From positions 1,054,001 to 1,118,000 of the forward strand of contig OZ244148.1 in assembly GCA_965216255.1 (NCBI GenBank): 64,000 bases of DNA. Reading direction: 5' to 3'. This DNA is from G965216255 sp965216255. Lineage in GTDB: Bacteria > Bacteroidota > Rhodothermia > Rhodothermales > Bin80. Shown piece after piece: positions 18,729-27,079 of this stretch. How positions within the stretch are numbered: position 1 is the stretch's first letter; every line of letters begins with the position of its first letter. The translations under genes and the position numbers were made by a program. The notes under the pieces were generated by a model. It ran no database searches, was not told the DNA's origin, and saw only the letters and a program-made list of their open reading frames with translations.

Positions 18729-19692
18729 GCTTGGCATCATCGGTATCCTGCTCCTTGTGGGATGCAGCAGAGCCGACGAAGCCCGGATCGTACGACTAGG
18801 CCACGGACTGGATACGAACCACCCCGTGCACCAGGCGATGGTGTTCCTCCAGGAGCGGGTAGCGCAGAAGTCCCAGGGCACACTCCGCATCCAGATCTAC
18901 CCCAGTCAGCAGCTGGGAACGGAACGCCAACTCGTGGAACTGCTCCAGCTGGGCAGTCTTGGCATGACCAAGGTCGCCTCTGCTGTCCTGGAGGGATTTG
19001 CACCCCAATACAAGGTATTGAGTCTGCCCTATATCTTTCGCGACGAGGACCACCGATTTGCCATTCTGGAGGGAGAGATCGGCCGTGAAATCCTGCGTTC
19101 CAGTGAAGTATTCTGGCTGCGGGGCCTGACCTATTACGATGCCGGAAGCCGCAGCTTTTACACCAAGGAACGCCCCATCGCCTCACCCGAAGATCTTGCG
19201 GGTCTCAAGATCCGGACATTGGAAAGCGCCACGCAGGTCCAGATGATAAATGCCCTCGGCGGCTCCGCTACACCAATCTCGTGGGGAGAACTTTATACGG
19301 CTCTCCAGCAGGGCGTGGTGGACGGCGCTGAAAACAATCCTCCTTCCTTCTATACCTCTCGCCACTACGAGATCTGCAAGTATTACGCCCTCGATGAGCA
19401 TAGCGGCATGCCCGACGTGCTCGTTATCAGTACCATCGTATGGGACGCACTCTCCAGCCAGGAACAGCAGTGGCTACACGAATCGGCCTGGGAATCTGCA
19501 GCCTACCAAAGAAAGCTGTGGAAGACCGCCACGGCCGAAGCGCTGCGCGCCGTAGAGGAGGCAGGCGTACAGATACTGCACCCCGACAAGGCTCCGTTCG
19601 CGGCCAAGGTATCCTCCATTTACGAGAGCTATCGCGACGATCCGGTCCTGTACTCCCTGATCACGCGCATTCAAGACATGAAGGCACCCTGA
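18718..19692 (+). CDS. TRAP transporter substrate-binding lipoprotein (DctP family)
   Basis: Periplasmic solute receptor of a TRAP uptake system. The start at 18718 (MSGRLGIIGILLLVGC) gives a lipoprotein signal with lipobox LVGC. Mature-part hallmarks are LGHGLDTNHPVHQA, FLQERV, IYPSQQLGTERQLVE, and the binding-site region LAGLKIRTLES with WGELYTALQQGVVDGAENN. Given the uxa genes around it, the ligand is probably a hexuronate or alginate/pectin-derived acid (inference). 324 residues. Confidence 0.93.
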   Translation: MSGRLGIIGILLLVGCSRADEARIVRLGHGLDTNHPVHQAMVFLQERVAQKSQGTLRIQIYPSQQLGTERQLVELLQLGSLGMTKVASAVLEGFAPQYKVLSLPYIFRDEDHRFAILEGEIGREILRSSEVFWLRGLTYYDAGSRSFYTKERPIASPEDLAGLKIRTLESATQVQMINALGGSATPISWGELYTALQQGVVDGAENNPPSFYTSRHYEICKYYALDEHSGMPDVLVISTIVWDALSSQEQQWLHESAWESAAYQRKLWKTATAEALRAVEEAGVQILHPDKAPFAAKVSSIYESYRDDPVLYSLITRIQDMKAP

Positions 19693-19701
19693 ACGCCTGG
19701 T

Positions 19702-20160
19702 ATGCTCCGGCTCCGCAGCTACATAGACAGCATTCTCTTTGCCACACTTGCGGCCATCATGGGGGCACTCGTGCTTACCGTGTTATGGCAGGTCATTTCC
19801 CGCTTCGTGCTGCGCGACCCGAGCTCCTATACGGAAGAACTGGCGCGCTACCTCATGATCTGGCTGGGCCTATTGGGTGCGGGCTATGCGGCCGGGCGGC
19901 GGCTACACCTGAGCATAGACCTATTGCCCCGCAGCCGCGCCGCAGCCGTAGCCGTTGAGGCATTCGCATTGCTCTTTGCCGTCGCTGTCCTCGTGGTGGG
20001 CGGCGGCAGACTGGTATGGACTATGCTCTACCTGGGACAGACATCCGCGGCCCTCCAGGTTCCACTCGGCTACGTGTATCTCGCCGTTCCAATAAGCGGC
20101 GTCCTGATTGCCTTCTACGCAGCCAGCCACATCCTGCAGGAGTTTCATGGAAGCAATTGA
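19702..20160 (+). CDS. TRAP transporter small membrane subunit (DctQ family)
   Basis: 152 residues with four membrane segments. Family features are VTVLWQVISRFVLRD-like composition near residue 30, then SSYTEELARYLMIWLGLLGA and a final VPLGYVYLAVPISG segment. It lies between the DctP and DctM genes and overlaps the latter by 14 bp. Confidence 0.92.
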   Translation: MLRLRSYIDSILFATLAAIMGALVLTVLWQVISRFVLRDPSSYTEELARYLMIWLGLLGAGYAAGRRLHLSIDLLPRSRAAAVAVEAFALLFAVAVLVVGGGRLVWTMLYLGQTSAALQVPLGYVYLAVPISGVLIAFYAASHILQEFHGSN

Positions 20161-21442
20161 CGCCCTTGCGCTTGTGCTAACATTTGCTGCGCTGCTGGCG
20201 CTCGGCACTCCGATAGCCTACAGCATAGGGCTTGCCACACTGGTTACCATGGTGCTGAGCATACAGACGCTGCCTGCACTTACCACGGAAGCGCAGCGCA
20301 TAGCGACAGGCCTGGACAGCTTTGCGCTGCTGGCCATACCCTTCTTCATCCTTGCCGGCCAGATCATGAATCGGGGCGGCATGGCCCGAAGACTCATAGA
20401 TTTTGCCAAATCCATCCTGGGCATGCTTCCCGGCGGTCTGGCCCACGTCAATATCATGGCTTCAATGCTTTTTGGCGCCATTTCCGGCTCGGCCGTGGCA
20501 GCAGCTTCCGCTGTCGGCGGGGTCATGGCACCCCAAATGGAAAAGGAAGGCTATGATCGCGACTACGCCGCAGCCGTCAATATCACCTCCGCCACCACCG
20601 GTCTGCTCATACCTCCCAGCAACATCCTTATCGTCTATTCGCTGGCCAGCGGCGGTGTCTCGATCGCGGCCCTGTTTCTAGCCGGATACCTTCCTGGCAT
20701 CCTGGTAGGCCTGACGCTGATGGTGGTAGCCGCCGTCATGGCGTACCGGCGGGGCTACCGGGCAACGGGCAGAAGCTCGCTCATGACGACGCTTCGGCGG
20801 TTTGTCGATGCACTCCCTAGCCTGACGCTGCTCGTGGTCATCATGGGCGGCATCATAGCAGGCATCTTTACGGCCACGGAAGCTGCTGCGGTCGCAGTGC
20901 TCTACGCTCTCATTCTCGCATTCCTGTACCGCGAAATCAGTCCGCGCGACCTGCCACAGATCTTTGTTGATGCCTCCTGCACAACCGCCGTGGTGCTGCT
21001 GCTTGTTGCCACCAGCATAGGCATGTCCTGGATCATGGCCTACGTCAATATCCCACAGACGGTGACTGCCGCGCTGGTTTCGCTTACAGATAATGGTATT
21101 CTCATTCTTCTGATCATTAACGTCATCCTGCTATGCGTCGGCGTCATCATGGACATCACGCCAGCGGTACTCATCTTTACCCCTATATTCCTGCCCATAG
21201 CTACGAGGCTGGGTATCGATCCCTTGCACTTCGGCATCATCATGGTGCTCAATCTCTGCATCGGCCTATGTACGCCTCCGGTAGGGAGCGTCCTTTTTGT
21301 CGGCATTGGCGTGGCGCAGACCACCATGGCAAGGGTCGTGCGTCCGCTAATGCCGCTCTTTATCGCCATGATTGTCTCCCTGCTCGTGGTAACCTTTGTT
21401 CCGGCCCTGAGTGAATGGCTCCCTGGGGTTTTGCTGGACTAG
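20147..21442 (+). CDS. TRAP transporter large permease (DctM family)
   Basis: 431-residue, ~12-span Na+-driven permease. Start at 20147 (MEAIDALALVLTF) has an AGGAG ribosome site 7 bp upstream, inside the dctQ end. Conserved stretches include AIPFFILAGQIMNRGGMARR, MLFGAISGSAVAAASAVGG, TGLLIPPSNILIVYS and the C-terminal LNLCIGLCTPPVG. Forms the transporter with the two upstream genes. Confidence 0.95.
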   Translation: MEAIDALALVLTFAALLALGTPIAYSIGLATLVTMVLSIQTLPALTTEAQRIATGLDSFALLAIPFFILAGQIMNRGGMARRLIDFAKSILGMLPGGLAHVNIMASMLFGAISGSAVAAASAVGGVMAPQMEKEGYDRDYAAAVNITSATTGLLIPPSNILIVYSLASGGVSIAALFLAGYLPGILVGLTLMVVAAVMAYRRGYRATGRSSLMTTLRRFVDALPSLTLLVVIMGGIIAGIFTATEAAAVAVLYALILAFLYREISPRDLPQIFVDASCTTAVVLLLVATSIGMSWIMAYVNIPQTVTAALVSLTDNGILILLIINVILLCVGVIMDITPAVLIFTPIFLPIATRLGIDPLHFGIIMVLNLCIGLCTPPVGSVLFVGIGVAQTTMARVVRPLMPLFIAMIVSLLVVTFVPALSEWLPGVLLD

Positions 21443-21463
21443 TTTTTTCTTCCTGCAGACTTG

Positions 21464-22936
21464 ATGGCACTGCCACTTCTTGGTCCTCGAATTCATGCTC
21501 TCTCCAGCGCCTTGCCGGAGCGCATTGTGCAGTTTGGCACCGGGCGATTCCTGCGAGCGTTTGCCGACTGCTTTATCGATGAGGCAAACCGGTGCGGCCG
21601 GTATAATGGCCGTGTTGTTGCGGTACAGTCAACCGGGCGCACGCGCGCGGACTGCTTAAGGGAGCAGGCTGGCCTGTATACGCTGTGGATACGCGGGGGC
21701 ACGCCAGAATTGCCCCGGGAGTCCCATCGCATCATTACGTCTATCAGCCGCGCACTTTCCGCTCAGGAAGACTGGCCAGAGGTGCTTGCCCTTGCCCGCA
21801 GCCCGGACCTCGAAGCTGCGCTCTCGAACACTACCGAAGTAGGGCTTGCCCTTTCCGAGCGCGACCGCCTCCAGGCGCTGCCTCCCTGGTCCTTTCCTGC
21901 CAAGCTGACGGCCTTCCTCTACGAAAGGGCCAGGCATTTTAATTGCGACCCGGATCGTGGACTCGTGGTACTGCCGTGTGAACTGGTTGCCGGCAACGGC
22001 GGCCTCCTGGCCAAGCTGGTCGTGGAGACTTCCCGGCGGTGGAACCTGGCAGAGGAATTCGTCCAGTGGGTAACGTCTGCCAACACGTTTTGCAATACCC
22101 TCGTCGACCGCATTGTCCCCGGGCTTCCGGCACCGTCAGAGGTTGCTGCATTCGAGGCGCGCGTCGGCTATCGGGACAGCCTCTTGACCGTAGCAGAAGA
22201 ATATCGGCTGTGGGCCATTGAGGGGGATGTGCGGCTCGGATTTATCGCCAGAGAGGACGCCATTGTCGTTGCGCCCGACATCGCTCCGTACCGGCTTCGC
22301 AAGATGCGACTTCTTAATGGCGGCCACACGCTTAGCGTGCCGCTCGGCATTCTCCTCGGCAACCGTACGGTGCTGGAAAACATGGAGCATCCCCTCACGG
22401 GATCCTATATCGAGGCATTGCTACGGCATGAGATCGGTCCAACGCTTGCCGTAGAACCAGCCAGCGTTGCGCCCTATATAGACGAAGTCTTGGCACGGTG
22501 GCGCAATCCGTTTCTTCGCCACCGGCTTATCGACATCACGCTCCAGGGCACGACCAAATTGCGCCACCGCGTGGTGCCATCGCTCCAGGAGCACTATGCG
22601 CGCTCTTGCAGCGTGCCGCATTTAATGGCTGTCGGCTTTGCTGCCTTTCTGCTATTCATGCGCGGGGAAGGTACTAACGGCAGGTATTCTGGACATGCAA
22701 ACGGCATGCGCTATCCGTTAGACGATGACCGCGCCCCTACCCTTGCCAGGCACTGGTCAAAGCGGGATCCTTCCGGCGTCGCCCGTTCCGTCTGTGCCGA
22801 TACCTCCCTTTGGGGCGTTGACCTGGGACGCCTTCCGGGGTTTGCCATAGCCGTCTCCACATTTCTTGAATTAATGCTCCGCCGCGGTGTGGAGGCTGCG
22901 CTGCAGGTGGCCCTGACAGAGCCGCCCGCCAAGTAA
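21464..22936 (+). CDS. uxaB: tagaturonate reductase
   Basis: Mannitol-dehydrogenase-superfamily NAD-dependent reductase, 490 residues, most like UxaB (tagaturonate to altronate). N-terminal Rossmann part has ERIVQFGTGRFLRAFADCFI. The catalytic region has KMRLLNGGHTLSVPLG with the lysine and NxxH of the family, then FVQWVTSANTFCNTLVDRIV upstream. With uxaC and uxaA it completes galacturonate to 2-keto-3-deoxygluconate; KDG kinase and aldolase are not in the window. Confidence 0.88.
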   Translation: MALPLLGPRIHALSSALPERIVQFGTGRFLRAFADCFIDEANRCGRYNGRVVAVQSTGRTRADCLREQAGLYTLWIRGGTPELPRESHRIITSISRALSAQEDWPEVLALARSPDLEAALSNTTEVGLALSERDRLQALPPWSFPAKLTAFLYERARHFNCDPDRGLVVLPCELVAGNGGLLAKLVVETSRRWNLAEEFVQWVTSANTFCNTLVDRIVPGLPAPSEVAAFEARVGYRDSLLTVAEEYRLWAIEGDVRLGFIAREDAIVVAPDIAPYRLRKMRLLNGGHTLSVPLGILLGNRTVLENMEHPLTGSYIEALLRHEIGPTLAVEPASVAPYIDEVLARWRNPFLRHRLIDITLQGTTKLRHRVVPSLQEHYARSCSVPHLMAVGFAAFLLFMRGEGTNGRYSGHANGMRYPLDDDRAPTLARHWSKRDPSGVARSVCADTSLWGVDLGRLPGFAIAVSTFLELMLRRGVEAALQVALTEPPAK

Positions 22937-23003
22937 GGTAGCGCTTCCGTGTATTCTCGTTGAAAAGGGCACCTTGCCCGCGGGCCATCGTTTCTCGTGT
23001 GCT

Positions 23004-24497
23004 ATGGATCAGCGCTTCATTCTCTACAACACGCTGACCGGAAAAGCGGAGCCGCTTGTGCTTCAGCAGCCCGGTCACCTGCGGTTTTACGGCTGCGGAC
23101 CGACGGTGTACTCCTATGCACATATCGGCAATTTCCGCTCGTTCCTAACCTCGGACCTCATCCTTCGGACGGCAAAGGCCATTGGCTGGAAGGCCACCTA
23201 CATCACGAACATTACGGACGTAGGCCATCTGACATCCGATGATTTTATTGACCCGTCCGGCGAAGACCGGATGGCAATGGCGCTGCGATCCAAGGAGGGA
23301 GAGCGGTTTGCCAACGTCTGGGACCTGGCCCGCTACTATGCCGATGCACTGGTAGAGGACTGGCGCACGCTCAATCTGCGCGAACCTGACGTTCGCCCCA
23401 GAGCTACCGATCACGTTCGGGAGCAGATAAGGGCCATCGAAGCCCTGGTTGCGTGCGGCGCTGCGTACGAGACCGAGCAGGGGGTGTATTTCTCTGTTCC
23501 GAGCTTCAGCGAATACGGAAGGCTCTCCGGAAACAGTGCCGCCGGTGCGCTAGAGACGACTGTCCGTGCCGTGGTGGTAGACGCGGAGAAACGGGACGTA
23601 CGCGATTTTGCCCTCTGGAAGAAGGATCCAGGGCATCTGATGCAGTGGCATAGTCCCTGGGGGTGGGGATTTCCGGGCTGGCACATCGAGTGCTCCGTAA
23701 TGGCCCAGACCTACCTGGGAGAATCCATTGACCTGCACACGGGAGGAGAGGACCTCATCTTTCCGCATCATGAATGCGAAATAGCCCAGGCAGAAAAGCT
23801 TAGCGGCAAGCCGTTCGCGACGCACTGGGTCCACTCCCGCTTTCTGCAGGTGGAAGGCCGAAAGATGGCAAAAAGGCTGGGCAACTTTCACACTGTTCGG
23901 GACCTGGTTTCGCCTCCCGCCGACGGCGGCAAGGGGATCCACCCTCTTGCGCTCCGGCTGGCACTGATTTCCGGGCAGTACCGGAAGCCGTTCAATTTCA
24001 CGTTCTCGACGCTACGCGACAGTGCGCGCCATACGCAACGATTTAGCGAAGCCACGGCGCTAGTGAAAAAGCCGGTCGGTGAAGGACCGGACCTTGTGGG
24101 CGAATCCCTCGAGGAGACGTACCGGCAGGCGTTGGCCGCGATGCTGGATGATTTGAACACGCCGGCAGCCATTGCCACCGCCCTGGAAGGCGTGAAGCAG
24201 ATCTTTGCCCAAGGTCCAGCGCTTAGCAGCGCTTCGGCACGCAGCGGCCGCACATTCCTGGACCGAATAAACGGACTATTGGGTATCGTTTGTCATGAGG
24301 AGACTTCCCCACCTGATGCCCAGACAGACCCGCTCGAAGAGCGGGTAACGAGTTTGCTCGCCGAGCGTGCGGCAGCCCGCAAGCGTAGAGACTTTGTCCG
24401 AGCTGACGCCATCCGCGACCAGATTGATAAGCTTGGCATCGAGGTAATGGACGCTACAACCGGTTCCACCTGGCGCCGAAAGGTACCTAAACTATAG
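23004..24497 (+). CDS. cysS: cysteinyl-tRNA synthetase
   Basis: Class I aminoacyl-tRNA synthetase charging tRNA-Cys. Start at 23004 (MDQRFILYNTLTGK). Zinc-ligand and HIGH region YGCGPTVYSYAHIGNFRS, then the DVGHLTSDD segment, GWHIECSVMAQ, HHECEIAQ, and a KMSKS-type loop KMAKRLGN. C-terminal helical DALR-like region ends at ~497 residues, normal length. The gene is 7 bp upstream of the next, co-directional one. Confidence 0.96.
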   Translation: MDQRFILYNTLTGKAEPLVLQQPGHLRFYGCGPTVYSYAHIGNFRSFLTSDLILRTAKAIGWKATYITNITDVGHLTSDDFIDPSGEDRMAMALRSKEGERFANVWDLARYYADALVEDWRTLNLREPDVRPRATDHVREQIRAIEALVACGAAYETEQGVYFSVPSFSEYGRLSGNSAAGALETTVRAVVVDAEKRDVRDFALWKKDPGHLMQWHSPWGWGFPGWHIECSVMAQTYLGESIDLHTGGEDLIFPHHECEIAQAEKLSGKPFATHWVHSRFLQVEGRKMAKRLGNFHTVRDLVSPPADGGKGIHPLALRLALISGQYRKPFNFTFSTLRDSARHTQRFSEATALVKKPVGEGPDLVGESLEETYRQALAAMLDDLNTPAAIATALEGVKQIFAQGPALSSASARSGRTFLDRINGLLGIVCHEETSPPDAQTDPLEERVTSLLAERAAARKRRDFVRADAIRDQIDKLGIEVMDATTGSTWRRKVPKL

Positions 24498-24503
24498 GAC
24501 CAT

Positions 24504-25013
24504 ATGCAGATAAAGGCGATGAACACAGAAAGGCTTACCGGCGGAATGGCACGCCTGGTAAACCGGCTACTCGAAGAAGGCTCCTTTACAGGCGATCTGC
24601 AAGTGGACCAGTTGCTTAGGAACAACGCCAATGCCATTATTCTGGGCCTGCTGTATGAACAGCGCATCCGCGCAGAAGTGGCGTTTACCGGTGCTTTCCG
24701 GCTCCACGAACGGATTGGCCACCTGAATATGCGGCAGATTGCAGAAATGGATGCCGGAGAATTCCTGACCGCGTTTGCACAGTCACCGGCCGTCCACCGG
24801 TTTTCCAATAAGATGGCGGACTATACGCGAAGGGTGGCCCGCGTACTGGCCGATGAATATGATGGAGATGCCGCCAATCTGTGGAACGACGGAGCTGATG
24901 CTACTACCGTTCAGAAGCGGGTGCAGGCGCTACCGGGCTTCGGTCCCGGAAAGTCGGCGAAAATGAAGTATGTACTGCACTTCCTTGGCTATCGCGATTT
25001 TTCTGAGGCGTAG
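24504..25013 (+). CDS. HhH-GPD family protein (TIGR03252-like)
   Basis: 169-residue all-alpha protein related to endonuclease-III-type glycosylases. The helix-hairpin-helix motif is LPGFGPGKSAKMKYVLHFLG near the C-terminus, preceded by LLYEQRIRAEVAFTGAFRLHERIG and FSNKMADYTRRVARVLADEY. It resembles the short HhH-GPD family best known from actinobacteria. No FeS-cluster cysteines are present. Whether it is an active base-excision enzyme is unknown. Probably cotranscribed with cysS. Confidence 0.7.
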   Translation: MQIKAMNTERLTGGMARLVNRLLEEGSFTGDLQVDQLLRNNANAIILGLLYEQRIRAEVAFTGAFRLHERIGHLNMRQIAEMDAGEFLTAFAQSPAVHRFSNKMADYTRRVARVLADEYDGDAANLWNDGADATTVQKRVQALPGFGPGKSAKMKYVLHFLGYRDFSEA

Positions 25014-25622
25014 CAAAGGCGGGCGCGGCGTGAAAGCGCAGAATCTCTGATTACGGAAATGACACCACTGGGCAACCTGCCCCTGCCGCATGCAACTTGA
25101 TGGAAGCGGCTGAATGTCGAGCGGACTGCGGACAGTCGGCGCCTCTCTTCAGCTCTCACGCACGGCGCGGAATCCGCGCACGAGTGCATGTCCCCGGCGC
25201 GTATGTCTCAGGATGGCAGAAGCGTCCCAACGAGGATGAGGTGGGAGCTTAGTCGCTTGCTGGTTTGCCCGCCGGCCCATGCCTGGGTGGCTTGTAACAG
25301 GCGATAACGCAATAATGGGTGCACGTGTCCCAGATCTTGATTTCTGCGGCTGCCACAGCCACGACTATCCCTTTTCCCGTGGTGTAGTCCCTGACAGCGC
25401 GCCTGACATTGTTTCTTCCCCAAAGGCGCCGGCGGCGCCGTTCAGGTGCTAGGTTCCACCTAAACAGCGAATTTCTCAGATGATGCATACGCCGACCAAG
25501 GGTACATCGCCGATATTGGCATTACGTCGGATCGAGGGTGAAGCGGCAAAGACAACTGCACGCAGACCAGCAGATGCATAACGCCATATGGTCATGTCAC
25601 CGAAACCGAACTTCACGAAGCC
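25014..25622. other. intergenic region, no supportable gene
   Basis: About 600 bp with short ORFs on both strands. A minus-strand frame near 25130-25200 ends ...GFRAVRES, reminiscent of the end of formylglycine-generating-enzyme-like proteins, but the upstream sequence does not continue the family. I see no tRNA or convincing terminator. Confidence 0.4.
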
Positions 25623-26083
25623 ATGGAAAGAAGCGCGCTTACCACAATCGGCATTCTATGTCTCCTTCTGGCCGGTGCTTGTCACAGCCCATCGCCCGCG
25701 GATTCCCAACCGACCAACGAAGCCGCCACCGGCACCGTTTACGGGACGCTGCAGCACGGCGGACTGGAGCGCGAATATATCCTTTACGTTCCCGATTCCT
25801 ATACGGGCAGCAAAGCCGTCCCCTTGGTCCTCAATTTTCATGGCTACACCAGCACTGCCCACCAACAGATGGAGTATGGAGACTTTCGACCCCTGGCGGA
25901 CGAACACGGCTTCATGATTCTGTATCCGATGGGTTCGCTGCTAGGAGATACTACGCACTGGAACGTAGGTGGCTGGACACTGGAGAGCACAACGGACGAC
26001 GTAGACTTTGTCGACAAGCTCATCACAGCTATAGAGGAGCATTACCGCATAGATTCGAAGCGGATCTACTCCGCTGGCATGTC
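25623..26083 (+). pseudogene. 5' half of a split LpqC/PHB-depolymerase-type esterase
   Basis: Encodes the signal region (GILCLLLAGACHSPSP, lipoprotein-like) and the N-terminal half of an alpha/beta-hydrolase: YILYVPDSYTG, PLVLNFHGYTSTAHQQM (oxyanion loop), DFVDKLITAIEEHYRIDSKR and RIYSAGMS. The frame breaks inside the nucleophile motif, right after Gly-Met-Ser. The missing continuation (SNGGYMSS...) is at 30272-30753. Removing 26084-30275 restores one open frame of 939 bp, about 312 residues, the normal family length. The intact protein would be an exported esterase or depolymerase. Confidence 0.9.
26080..26083. repeat. left copy of the target-site duplication (TGTC)
   Basis: TGTC at 26080-26083 recurs at 30272-30275. 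With one extra upstream base the pair reads ATGTC/TTGTC, a 5-bp duplication with one mismatch. Deleting one copy with the insert rebuilds GGC ATG TCC AAC GGA GGC, the Gly-Met-Ser-Asn-Gly-Gly nucleophile elbow of the esterase. Confidence 0.75.
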
Positions 26084-26189
26084 TGTTTGGCGACATTTAG
26101 ATATTACGGCTGCGACAAATACAAAAAATGGGATTTAAGGTGTTTCTGGGCGTGGATGGGCGAATTGTTCCAGCCGATCCGCGTCCGAG

Positions 26190-26675
26190 ATGGTTACCGA
26201 TGAGCAGGTCCTTCTTCTTTTCAAGTTGGTCGTGAAAAAGGATGTACCCATAACAGCGGCAGCGGCCAAGGCTGGCATGTGCCAGACTACAGCGCGCAAA
26301 TATGTGCGTCTGGGCAAGGTGCCGAGCGATACAAAGAAGCCCCACACATGGCGCACGCACAAGGATCCGTTCGCGGAGGTGTGGGATGAAACCAGGGCAT
26401 TCCTGGAAGTCAATCCCGGCCTCGAGGTGAAGGCGCTCTTTGGCGAGTTGCAGCGCAGGCATCCGGGCAGGTTCCAGCAGGGCCAGTTGCGTACGCTGCA
26501 GCGGCGCGTAAAGCAGTGGAAGGCCATAGAGGGAGATCCGAAGGAAGTCTAATTCGATCAGGAGTATGCCCCCGGGGAGCGTGCGCAGTCCGACTTCACG
26601 TGCCTCAATAAACTGGAGGTAACGATGAAGGGGGAGCCATTTGCGCATCTGTTGTATCGCTTTGTGCTGGCATAG
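26190..26675 (+). pseudogene. istA: IS21-family transposase IstA, truncated
   Basis: Starts MVTDEQVLLLFKLVVKK, with an HTH segment (PITAAAAKAGMCQTTARKYV) and LRTLQRRVKQWKA, typical of the IstA N-terminus. An in-frame TAA at 26550-26552 interrupts it. The frame then continues FDQEYAPGERAQSDFTCLNK, where the Asp of QSDF is the first catalytic residue, until TAG at 26673-26675. The remaining catalytic core and istB are absent, and ThiF-like sequence follows directly. Confidence 0.85.
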
Positions 26676-26680
26676 TTGTA

Positions 26681-27079
26681 GGAAATATATTCTGTGTTAG
26701 CCGACTGGTGACGCCAGAGCTAGGATGTCTATGGTGTAACGGACTGATCAACTCAGCACGGTTGCAGGACGAGGCAGTACCGGAGACAGCAAAGCGCGGA
26801 TATGCATATGTAGATGACCCGGAGGTGGTGGCGCCAAGCGTGGTCACCATGAACGCGATCGCCTGTGCGCATGCTGCTGACGACTTTCTGTTCCACTTGA
26901 CAGGTCTGAAGTACGATGATGCCGAGACCGGATGGTTTCGGTGGAACTCTCGCCGGGCCGTGGCCGGCTACGACATGCCGCGGCAGAATGTCGGTTGCGA
27001 TCAATGTTCGCAGAACGGAAATAGCCAACTGGCCATGGGTGACAATGGGGCCCTACCAACTAAGCCGGTTACGAACTGA
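26681..27079 (+). pseudogene. C-terminal fragment of a ThiF/HesA/MoeB (E1-like) adenylyltransferase
   Basis: The frame is open from the end of the IS21 remnant. LGCLWCNGLINSARLQDEA is the Cys-x-x-Cys and Asn-Gly-Leu-Ile region seen after the catalytic loop of E1-like proteins. EVVAPSVVTMNAIACAHAAD is the C-terminal helix of the fold, and VGCDQCSQNG supplies the second CxxC of a zinc knuckle. The ATP-binding Rossmann half is missing, deleted by the IS junction. The family activates C-termini of ubiquitin-like or sulfur-carrier proteins. It ends tail-to-tail with the protease gene, overlapping it by 11 bp. Confidence 0.7.

Noticed and set aside
25130..25260. Formylglycine-generating-enzyme-like C-terminus on the minus strand
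   Set aside because: Only the last few residues (GFRAVRES) look similar; no upstream FGE motif is present.
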